NCBI GenBank assembly: GCA_035252155.1
Contig: DATFDL010000297.1
Location: 1-17,705, forward strand
Source: JAICLL01 sp035252155
Lineage (GTDB): Bacteria > Planctomycetota > Planctomycetia > Pirellulales > JAICIG01
DNA: 17,705 nucleotides
Direction: 5' to 3'
Numbering within the stretch: the first letter of the stretch is position 1; each line of letters opens with the position of its first letter. This document shows positions 1 through 5,449 of this stretch, piece after piece. A model generated the notes under the pieces. It ran no database searches. It was not told the DNA's origin and saw only the letters and a program-made list of their open reading frames with translations. The position numbers and the translations under genes were made by a program.

Positions 1-354
1 CGCATCATCGTGAACGTCCGAAAGCCACGGGCGCGTCCCCGGCGCCGAAGTTTCATTCTCCGCGTCTCCGCGTCTCCCCCTCTCCGCGTCTCGGCCACGG
101 CCGGCCACAAGGGCCGGGGCTACCGAACCACGGCCAGTCACGACCGATGAACCATCGTCGCCCGCCGCCGACGACAAAAAGTCACGCGCTTCATGCCACC
201 AACTAAGTTTGGCGGCCATCGTCTCGAGTGTTTCGCGGCAAGCGAGGCAGTCTTCCAAATGGCATTCCAGCGCGCCTTGTTCGTCACCGCTCAAATCGTC
301 GGAGAGCAGCCGGCCGATTTGCTGGGGATCGCACGAGTGGTGTTGAACGTTCAT
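1..354 (-). CDS. Putative serine/threonine protein kinase, N-terminal part (cut by left edge)
   Basis: An open frame starts with ATG at 354 and runs without a stop to the window edge (118 codons). The start overlaps the sigma-factor stop as ATGA, so the two genes are probably translationally coupled. Residues 31-39 read CHLEDCLAC, giving an H32-x3-C36-x2-C39 motif like the zinc-binding part of zf-HC2 anti-sigma proteins, followed by a WW pair at 52-53. In planctomycetes, ECF sigma genes are often followed by Ser/Thr kinases with such an N-terminus; the kinase domain itself would lie beyond the left edge and is not seen, so the kinase call is inference. It could instead be a plain anti-sigma factor. 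Residues 78-99 are low-complexity R/G/A/D/E and coincide with a GTAG hairpin repeat and an 8-bp tandem repeat, so this linker seems built from repeat DNA. Confidence 0.7.
   Translation of the reverse strand, partial: MNVQHHSCDPQQIGRLLSDDLSGDEQGALECHLEDCLACRETLETMAAKLSWWHEARDFLSSAAGDDGSSVVTGRGSVAPALVAGRGRDAERGRRGDAENETSAPGTRPWLSDVHDDA
60..91 (-). repeat. 8-bp tandem repeat inside the kinase gene
   Basis: On the plus strand there are four consecutive 8-mers: CCGCGTCT, CCGCGTCT, the variant CCCCCTCT, and CCGCGTCT. They lie in the coding frame of the putative kinase and encode R/D/A/E/G-rich sequence (residues 88-99). Eight is not a multiple of three, so loss or gain of one unit would shift the frame. 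Confidence 0.8.
101..123 (-). repeat. GTAG-headed hairpin repeat (REP-like) inside the kinase gene
   Basis: On the minus strand GTAG (123-120) is followed by CC and then a perfect 6-bp stem CCGGCC/GGCCGG around the loop CTTGT. The layout matches REP elements (GTAG tetranucleotide at the foot of a hairpin). It falls within an open reading frame rather than between genes. Confidence 0.55.
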
Positions 355-947
355 TCGTCGGCCTCCCATTCGAGCACCTTTTGCTTCAACCGCCGCATTA
401 CGCGGCTGCGAGCGGTATAGACGGCGCCGGGCTTCTTGGCCAACCGCCGGGCGACCTCGTTCACATCGCGATCTTCGACGGCAGTCTGCCAGAAGGCGTC
501 CCAGGTGTCGGCCTCGAATTCGTCGCGAATCTGCCGCGCCGCCCACTGGAAGATTTCGCGGCGGCATTCGGTGAGCAGCAGCCGCGAATCGGCGCCTTCG
601 ACGGCGGGCTGTTTGGCCAGCCGCTCGCGTTCGCCTGTCTCGCCGCTGGCCCGATCGGCGGCCCGGCGAGACAGGGCGTTGACAATCATGTTTCGGGCGA
701 TGGTTTGCAGCCAGGTGCGAAAACGCCCGCGGTTTTCGTCGGGCTGCCAGCGCTCGATAGCGCCGGCCACCGCTGAGAGAACTTGCTGCACAATATCTTC
801 GGCATCGGCGTGCTGCAGGCCCTTGTACCGGGCCAGCCGATAGACCACCGGCTGATAGATCTCCACGAATTCGCACCAGGCCTGCTGATCGGCCCGGTCG
901 TGGAGCCGCAGGATGAGGCTGGCGCGTGTTTCGGGCGATTCGGTCAT
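351..947 (-). CDS. ECF-type RNA polymerase sigma factor
   Basis: A 198-residue protein of usual ECF length. Residues about 24-93 are sigma region 2, with DAEDIVQQVL (48-57) and GRFRTWLQTIARN (74-86) matching the core-binding and -10-recognition helices. Residues about 130-190 are region 4, with a helix-turn-helix around DVNEVARRLAKKPGAVYTAR. It would direct RNA polymerase to a set of promoters in response to a signal, probably relayed by the kinase/anti-sigma gene that follows with a 4-base overlap. The ATG at 947 is chosen because it begins MTESPETRASL, a typical start for planctomycete members. The frame could be extended to a GTG at 989, but those 14 residues are unlike sigma factors and overlap a possible -10 box. 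No strong Shine-Dalgarno sequence precedes either start. Confidence 0.92.
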   Translation of the reverse strand: MTESPETRASLILRLHDRADQQAWCEFVEIYQPVVYRLARYKGLQHADAEDIVQQVLSAVAGAIERWQPDENRGRFRTWLQTIARNMIVNALSRRAADRASGETGERERLAKQPAVEGADSRLLLTECRREIFQWAARQIRDEFEADTWDAFWQTAVEDRDVNEVARRLAKKPGAVYTARSRVMRRLKQKVLEWEADE

Positions 948-975
948 GGCTGCGGCGGCAGATTGATTTCCGGCT

Positions 976-1003
976 ATTGTATTACACACAGCCGGCCAGC
1001 GAA
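976..1003 (-). promoter_or_regulatory. Weak promoter candidate for the sigma factor gene
   Basis: On the minus strand TACAAT (981-976) matches the -10 consensus at five of six bases. A poor -35-like TTCGCT (1003-998) lies 16 bases upstream. A 6-bp inverted repeat CCGGCT/AGCCGG (970-975 and 990-995) surrounds the -10 box. If real, transcription starts about 20 bases before the ATG at 947. This is weak, and an alternative sigma factor may be used instead. Confidence 0.2.
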
Positions 1004-1041
1004 TCTGTCACCGCCCGTAGGTCACGATTCTACCCCAAAAC

Positions 1042-1136
1042 ATCTGTAGGGAACGGACTCCGTGCCGTTCCGTGCGCTGCGATTCGGCCTCGCGCCGCCC
1101 CTCGCGCCAGCGGCACGGAGTCCGTTCCCTACAGAT
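1042..1136. repeat. Inverted-repeat element with 26-bp perfect arms (paired REP-like)
   Basis: The arm 1042-1067 (begins ATCTGTAGGGAACGG) is the exact reverse complement of 1111-1136; the spacer is 43 bases. Each arm contains GTAG pointing outward. The left arm also forms a smaller hairpin with the spacer: GGAACGG (1050-1056) pairs with CCGTTCC (1065-1071). Two inverted GTAG units form a BIME-like pair. No open reading frame fits inside, so it is non-autonomous. It could also act as a transcription terminator after thpR. Confidence 0.85.
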
Positions 1137-1167
1137 CCACAAGGACGATGCACGCTTAACTTGTCGC

Positions 1168-1261
1168 GTATGGGGACGAGCTTGCGAGTCCCACCATTCG
1201 ATCGAGAACCCAGAACGGCCGGAGCCCAATGGTGGGACTCGTTTCACTCGTCCCACCCTAC
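1168..1261. repeat. Paired GTAG hairpin element (same family as 12861-12963)
   Basis: On the minus strand GTAG (1261-1258) is followed by the stem GGTGGGAC/GTCCCACC (8 bp, 11-base loop). The 31 bases 1231-1261 are the exact reverse complement of 12861-12891. The left half (1168-1194) is a degenerate second copy starting GTAT. The halves share a perfect 14-bp inverted repeat (1185-1198 with 1228-1241). Confidence 0.85.
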
Positions 1262-1271
1262 GTGCTACACG

Positions 1272-1847
1272 CTACCGGCCATTGAGCGGCGCCGCTGCCA
1301 AAGGTTCGTATTCAGGGCCGTCGGGCGAAAGCTCGCTCGACATGACCACCACTTCATCGACGCTGGTAACGCCGCCGGCAAAGTCGGCGTGTTGCCCCAA
1401 TAACTCACCCAGGGCGTCCAAATCGCGTCCGCCGCGCACCCGCCCGACCGTGAGATGCGGGCGAAACCGCCGCTGCTCGCGCCGGTATCCTAACCCTCCC
1501 AACGCGCGGTCGACCGCGTCGTGTAGGGCAACCATTTCTTCGCTGCCGCGACCGACGCCCAGCCAAATGGTGCGGGGCCGCGCGGCGGTGGGAAAAGCCC
1601 CCGCCCCGTGGGCCTCGATCTCAAACGGCGGCAAGTCGGCCACCGCCTGCGTCACCGCGTCGCACACCGCGGGAATTTCGCGCAGGTCGACGTCGCCCAG
1701 AAACTTCAGCGTCAGGTGCAGGCATTCGGGCTTGACCCACGAGATCTTGGCGTCGGTGCCTTTCAATCGCTCAAAGAGTTGCCGGGCGCGGCTGCGGGTT
1801 TCGGAAGAGATTTCGACGGCGATGAACGTGCGCAGCGTGCGAGTCAT
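1272..1847 (-). CDS. thpR: RNA 2',3'-cyclic phosphodiesterase (2H superfamily, LigT/ThpR)
   Basis: A 191-residue protein, normal length for the family. It carries the two HxT motifs of 2H phosphodiesterases: HLTL at 44-47 and HLTV at 131-134, which form the active site. The N-terminus RTFIAVEI and the stretch WVKPECLHLTLKFLG are typical. Family members open 2',3'-cyclic phosphates on RNA ends to 2'-phosphomonoesters and can ligate tRNA halves in vitro; the protein is cytoplasmic. The ATG at 1847 is chosen because AGGAGA lies eight bases upstream and residues start directly at the family's N-terminus; the upstream in-frame extension to 1982 translates a palindromic repeat. It lies about 190 bases downstream of the BRCT-MerR-TPR gene on the same strand, separated by a large hairpin, so co-transcription is uncertain. 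Confidence 0.95.
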   Translation of the reverse strand: MTRTLRTFIAVEISSETRSRARQLFERLKGTDAKISWVKPECLHLTLKFLGDVDLREIPAVCDAVTQAVADLPPFEIEAHGAGAFPTAARPRTIWLGVGRGSEEMVALHDAVDRALGGLGYRREQRRFRPHLTVGRVRGGRDLDALGELLGQHADFAGGVTSVDEVVVMSSELSPDGPEYEPLAAAPLNGR

Positions 1848-1854
1848 GGAATCG

Positions 1855-1860
1855 TCTCCT
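1855..1860 (-). promoter_or_regulatory. Shine-Dalgarno sequence fixing the thpR start
   Basis: The minus-strand sequence AGGAGA ends eight bases before the ATG at 1847. This good ribosome-binding site supports the shorter thpR start over the longer open frame. Confidence 0.75.
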
Positions 1861-1896
1861 GATGTTCCTTTCGGTCGCCATAACCGCTGATTATCC

Positions 1897-2014
1897 GGTG
1901 GCTGGGGCAGAGCTTGGCCGGGCAAAGGTCGGCCTTTCGTTTCACGTGTTTCGGCCAAGCGATGCCCCGGTTCGTGCTGCACCGGGGCATCGCCAAGGCT
2001 CTGCCCCAGCCACC
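1897..2014. repeat. Compound palindromic element with nested hairpins
   Basis: The outer arms GGTGGCTGGGGCAGAGC (1897-1913) and their complement near 1998-2014 pair perfectly over 17 bp and continue after a one-base bulge. Nested within are GCTTGGCCG/CGGCCAAGC (1912-1920 with 1952-1960), AAAGG/CCTTT (1924-1937) and GATGCCCCGGT/ACCGGGGCATC (1961-1971 with 1981-1991). The nested and outer stems partly compete for the same bases. It lies between thpR and the BRCT-MerR-TPR gene. No GTAG head is present, so it is a different family from the REP-like elements. Confidence 0.8.
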
Positions 2015-2036
2015 ATGCCCGGACGTCCGCTGGTCG

Positions 2037-3242
2037 CTATTCTTCCATGCCCAGCCGCTCGCGGGCGGCGGCGGCCCAAGGGCTATCACACGCCAACTCC
2101 AGGAAAACACGCCAGTGCAACTCGGCTTCGTCACGACGACCAAGTTCGTCGAGCGTGCGGGCGAGATGATAATGAACGTCGGGATAATCGCCATGATACG
2201 CCAGCGCGCCTTCGAAAGCGGCCACGGCCAGTTCATGCTGCCCGGTCTCGGCCAGCACGCAGCCCAGATTGGCCCGCGCCTCGACGTAATCTTCGTCGAG
2301 CTCGATGGCCATGTAATACCGTTCGCGGGCGGCGGACAGGTCGCCCAGGCGATAGAGCAGCTCGGCCAGCAGAAAACAGATCTCGGCGTCGGGGCCGCCG
2401 GCCACCAGCGCCGTGCGGTAGACTTCGGCGGCCTGTTCGAGCCGGCCCTCGTCGTCGAGCCGCGCGGCCCAGGCGCGCATCTCATCGGCGGTGGGGGGCG
2501 CGGCGTCATGCGGCGCGTCGAGGGCCTGCGAAAGCGGCGCGCCGACCGACGGCGGCGCCTGCGATTGTTCGAGCGCGCGGGCTTCGAAATCAAACCGCAA
2601 CTGCCCGCCCGGTTCGATCAGCCCGTCGCCCTGCCGCAGCAGCAGCTCTTTGCCTTCGACGATCACTGACAACTGCGCCAACGGCCGCTCGACGCCCGGC
2701 GCAAGCCGGCGCAAGTCGGAAAGTTTTTTTTCGATTTTCGCCGGAGAGACGCCGGCCGCCACGAGCTCGGCCAGCCGCCGCGCGGTGGCCACCTCTTGAA
2801 AATCGAAATACGCCAGCCGCCGTACTTCGCGCGCAGGCACGATCAGCCCGCGCCGCTGCCAGCGGCGAATGACCGCCACTTCGACGCCCAGCAAATCGGC
2901 CAGCATGGCGGGCGTATAGAGGCGGTGGATATTTCGTTCGCCCTCGACGAAGCCGAGTTGTTGCCAAAGCTGCGTCTCGGTGATGACGCTCAGCTCTCCC
3001 TGATCGGCCGCTTGGCTCAGGGCGTCGTTGCTCGCCAGCACGTCGGCGGCATCGCCCAGCGGCAGTTCGGCCTCGCCCAGCACGACAATATGCGGCATTT
3101 CTTCCAGCCGGTCGATCGGCTGCCCGCCGCGCTGGCGGACGAATTGCTGGGCCTCGCGCCGCGACATGCCCGCCAGCTTGCCGACAAACGCCACGCGCCG
3201 TCCGGCAAGCAGAGGAGCGTCGTCTTGGGTGAGGGCGGACAT
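2037..3242 (-). CDS. BRCT - MerR-type HTH - TPR fusion protein
   Basis: A 401-residue protein without a signal peptide, so probably cytoplasmic. Residues about 10-97 resemble a BRCT domain (LLAGRRVAFVGKLAGMSRRE at 11-30, the GG at 39-40, and SVITETQLWQQLG near the end). Residues about 108-178 resemble a MerR-type winged helix: YTPAMLADLLGVEVAVIRRW, then RRGLIVPAREVRRLAYFDFQ. Residues about 250-395 are three to four TPR units (LDDEGRLEQAAEVYRTAL, AELLYRLGDLSAARERYYMA, LGCVLAETGQHELAVAAFEG, LARTLDELGRRDEAELHW). BRCT binds phosphopeptides or DNA ends, MerR HTH binds DNA and TPR binds proteins, so a DNA-linked scaffold or regulator is a reasonable inference; the target is unknown. The ATG at 3242 is chosen because the upstream extension reads through the terminator of the preceding gene. 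No clear Shine-Dalgarno sequence precedes it. Confidence 0.85.
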   Translation of the reverse strand: MSALTQDDAPLLAGRRVAFVGKLAGMSRREAQQFVRQRGGQPIDRLEEMPHIVVLGEAELPLGDAADVLASNDALSQAADQGELSVITETQLWQQLGFVEGERNIHRLYTPAMLADLLGVEVAVIRRWQRRGLIVPAREVRRLAYFDFQEVATARRLAELVAAGVSPAKIEKKLSDLRRLAPGVERPLAQLSVIVEGKELLLRQGDGLIEPGGQLRFDFEARALEQSQAPPSVGAPLSQALDAPHDAAPPTADEMRAWAARLDDEGRLEQAAEVYRTALVAGGPDAEICFLLAELLYRLGDLSAARERYYMAIELDEDYVEARANLGCVLAETGQHELAVAAFEGALAYHGDYPDVHYHLARTLDELGRRDEAELHWRVFLELACDSPWAAAARERLGMEE

Positions 3243-3247
3243 AAACC

Positions 3248-3289
3248 AAAAAAGGGGCACGGGCCAGAACTCCTTCCGGCCCGTGCCCC
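3248..3289 (-). terminator. Intrinsic terminator of the 16-residue-repeat protein gene
   Basis: A perfect 12-bp stem GGGGCACGGGCC (3254-3265) / GGCCCGTGCCCC (3278-3289) has a 12-base loop. On the minus strand it is followed by six T residues (3253-3248). It lies 57 bases after the stop of the upstream gene and just before the ATG at 3242, so it separates the two transcription units. Confidence 0.85.
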
Positions 3290-3345
3290 GGCGCTGGCTC
3301 AATTGTTTTTGCTGCGACGGCCTGGAAAGCCATCCCCCGATAGAT

Positions 3346-4761
3346 TCAGCTCCTTGGTACGTAGATCGAGCGAACGACGCGCCGGCCACGCGGCGGAATT
3401 GCGGCCGATGGATCGTGGCTGCTATCGCCGTTGTCGGGGTTTTCGGCGTTGGGCAGTTCGGGCTGCTCGTCGGCGGGATTAGCATCGGCGGCCTTGGTCC
3501 TCTTCTTCGGCGGCGCCAAATGCGGCTCGCCGCCGTTGGGGCCAAAAGTCTTTCGATTGCCGGTTGAACCCTTCGGCGATTCGGCCGAGCCGGGCACCAC
3601 ATAAGGCACCGAGGCCGGCGGCGTCACGACGACTCCGCCGCCGCAGGGATCGATCGGCACCTTGTACAGGACCGTTCGCGGAACGCGATAGGTGTACGTC
3701 ACCGGAACTCGCTTCTCGACGCGCACCGGCATACGCACCGTCTGCTCGACCATCTCTTGGCGGCAAACGCGCACCGGCACTTCCTCGACTTCCTCTTGCT
3801 GCTCATACCGCACCGTCGTGGTCGGCACCTTGCGCACCATCTCTTGCCGCTCCATGCGACACACCCGCACCGGCACTTTGTTCTCGACCCGCTGCACCTC
3901 TTGTTTGCAGACGGTCACCGGCACCCGCCTCACCTCTTCGCGCTGCTCCATGCGGCAAACTTGGATCGGCACTTTGCGCACGACCTGCTGCTCTTCATAG
4001 CGGCACACCTGCACCGGCACCTTGCGGACCATCGTGCGAGGCATGAGCGATGTCTGCGGCACCTGGGTGGCGACGATGTTCGGAATCCAAACCCGCTGCG
4101 TTTGCACCACGCCGGGCTGCTGAACCGGTTGCCAGAATAGGCCGCCCCGCTGGTAGGCTGTGCGCCCCGTGGCCGGATCGACCACGCATGTGCCCGACTG
4201 CCAAGTCAGCCGATTGCGAACCGGCCCCGGAGTGTAGACCTGCTGCTCGGCGAATCCGCCTTGATCGACCTGCACCGGCCGATAAGTGGTCACCGGTTCC
4301 ATCACGGTATAGGCTTCTTCGCGCTCGGCCGTTTCGAACACCGGGCGGCGCACCACATAACTCTCTTCGCGCTCTTGCGTCTCGAGCACCGGCCGATTGA
4401 CGATCACACGCTCTTCGCGCTCGGCGGTCTCAAAGACGTTACGCACGACGTCGTAGCTGCGGTCTTCGATGCGCTCTTCCCAGACCGGCTTTTCGACGAA
4501 GTAGCGTTCTTCGCGATCGCTGGTTTCATAAACCGGCTTGAGCACCGTGCGCCGCTGCTGCCGCATTTCGGTATCCCAAACGGGACGAAACGCGGTCACT
4601 TTCCGCTCTTCGTAGACGTCTTCATATTCGACGCGAAACGCGGTGACCTGCTGCTCATCATAGACGGTGCCATATTGGAGACGATATTCCTGGCAATCGC
4701 TCTGCGCACGCAGCGTGGCGGTGAGGCCGAACAGAGCCAATAGTGTCAGCGTGATTCTCAT
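3346..4761 (-). CDS. Secreted protein with two arrays of 16-residue repeats
   Basis: A 471-residue protein. Residues 1-19 are a signal peptide (MRITLTLLALFGLTATLRA, cleavage probably before Q20). Residues about 27-160 form one array with a 16-residue period, for example RPVWDTEMRQQRRTVL, KPVYETSDREERYFVE, RPVFETAEREEAYTVM. Residues about 245-340 form a second array of the same period but different sequence, for example VRKVPVQVCRYEEQQV and VRRVPVTVCKQEVQRV, most units with a cysteine. A linker (about 165-244) holds GGLFWQPV and a QTQRVW stretch. The tail after 375 is Pro/Gly/Asp-rich and disordered. The pattern recalls the YTV-type repeats described in Rhodopirellula, but I cannot confirm membership. 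It is likely an extended envelope protein; its function is unknown. The ATG at 4761 is chosen because it gives the signal peptide. It is transcribed divergently from the DUF11 gene. Confidence 0.8.
   Translation of the reverse strand: MRITLTLLALFGLTATLRAQSDCQEYRLQYGTVYDEQQVTAFRVEYEDVYEERKVTAFRPVWDTEMRQQRRTVLKPVYETSDREERYFVEKPVWEERIEDRSYDVVRNVFETAEREERVIVNRPVLETQEREESYVVRRPVFETAEREEAYTVMEPVTTYRPVQVDQGGFAEQQVYTPGPVRNRLTWQSGTCVVDPATGRTAYQRGGLFWQPVQQPGVVQTQRVWIPNIVATQVPQTSLMPRTMVRKVPVQVCRYEEQQVVRKVPIQVCRMEQREEVRRVPVTVCKQEVQRVENKVPVRVCRMERQEMVRKVPTTTVRYEQQEEVEEVPVRVCRQEMVEQTVRMPVRVEKRVPVTYTYRVPRTVLYKVPIDPCGGGVVVTPPASVPYVVPGSAESPKGSTGNRKTFGPNGGEPHLAPPKKRTKAADANPADEQPELPNAENPDNGDSSHDPSAAIPPRGRRVVRSIYVPRS
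3742..4029 (-). repeat. 48-bp tandem coding repeat (array 2, about six units)
   Basis: It encodes six 16-residue units of the form V-R-K-V-P-V-x-V-C-R-x-E (residues 245-340). Five of six units carry a cysteine at the same place; the fifth has valine. Units differ at both DNA and protein level, so the array is old rather than freshly expanded. Confidence 0.8.
4288..4683 (-). repeat. 48-bp tandem coding repeat (array 1, about eight units)
   Basis: It encodes about eight units of 16 residues (residues 27-158) with the pattern [R/K]-P-V-[F/Y/W]-E-T-x3-E-E-R/x-Y-x-V. It has the same period as array 2 but a different consensus and no cysteine, which suggests both derive from one ancestral repeat. 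Confidence 0.75.
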
Positions 4762-5449
4762 AAGTATCCCGTTGTCTGCACGAAGCCGGAATGGGATGAA
4801 TCCGGCGCATCCCCCTGCGGTTTCTACGCACGTCCCTGCGTTGTCGGTCACCCCGCCCAAAGACGCGGCGGCCAAAAAGCGCCCATTAAGAGAATGTGGC
4901 GGACTAAACGCTTTGCTGCAAACAGAAAAGTTTAACATCGGCCGGTTCACGAATCGTAAGTCCTTGCCGGGCGACAGCTTAGGCGCGGGAAAAATCGCTC
5001 ATTTTTTTACCGTCGATGGCCGACGACGGCCGGCCTGGCAAGCCAGTTTTAGGCCGCTCGCGGGGCGATCGACAAATGCCATCGAAAACGCTTGCGCCGG
5101 CGACAATCTATAGTGACCACGGATGTCGCAGATGGGCACGGATGAAGAAAGTATCGTCGCCGTATCCGTGCCCATCCGTACTATCCGTGGTTCCCTTCGA
5201 AGCATGCACGCGATGTCCTGCCCGGTCTGGCAAGTATGGGTTGCGGGCGGCCAGTTGCCCTTCCAGGGCGGAGCGGGTTCTGCTATTTACACCTTCCCCA
5301 ATAGCGGCGGCCGGCGCGTGACGATGGTGCGCCTGCGCCGCGGCTGCTCGAACCGGCTTGGGCCTGCTTGCACACAAGCGGCGTCCGCATGTCTGCCGGC
5401 CGCGGCAGCCGCCCGATCACTTCGCTTTTTTCTTTCGGGAGATCGACCG
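4762..5449. other. Divergent intergenic region (688 bases)
   Basis: It separates the start of the 16-residue-repeat gene (minus) from the start of the DUF11 gene (plus), so both promoters must lie here. I see no -35/-10 pair good enough to report. It holds the palindromic repeat at 5116-5191. An open frame from 5123 joins the DUF11 gene in phase, but its product here (through the repeat) does not look like protein. No RNA gene was recognised. Confidence 0.7.
5116..5191. repeat. Palindromic repeat of CACGGAT units
   Basis: ACCACGGAT (5116-5124) pairs with ATCCGTGGT (5183-5191), and ATGGGCACGGAT (5132-5143) pairs with ATCCGTGCCCAT (5164-5175), leaving a 20-base loop. The arms are built from repeated [C]CACGGAT words. 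It lacks the GTAG head. It lies between divergent promoters. Confidence 0.8.

Larger units (their letters stand above)
948..1271. other. Gene-free stretch filled by two hairpin repeats
   Basis: This stretch lies between the thpR stop and the sigma-factor start. It holds the inverted repeats at 1042-1136 and 1168-1261 and a weak promoter candidate near 976-1003. Short open frames here are not supported as genes: their translations run through the repeats. Confidence 0.75.

Noticed and set aside
948..989. Upstream extension of the sigma factor to a GTG at 989
   Set aside because: The extra residues do not resemble the family and overlap a possible promoter; the ATG at 947 gives the usual N-terminus.
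1862..2872. Plus-strand open frame of 336 codons
   Set aside because: It is extremely Arg/Ala/Pro-rich and runs through a palindromic repeat opposite the TPR part of a convincing gene.
3243..3602. Upstream extension of the BRCT-MerR-TPR frame to 3602
   Set aside because: It passes through an intrinsic terminator and the 3' end of the upstream gene; the residues are low-complexity.
3742..4683. Possible CRISPR array because of regular 48-bp spacing
   Set aside because: The repeats are diverged, contiguous and in one reading frame encoding 16-residue protein units; there are no spacers or cas genes.
5284..5289. TATTTA as a -10 box for the DUF11 gene
   Set aside because: The best -35 at correct spacing (TTCCAG) is too poor to support a promoter call.
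5123..5449. Upstream extension of the DUF11 frame
   Set aside because: It translates a palindromic repeat, and the ATG at 5450 has both a ribosome-binding site and a signal peptide.
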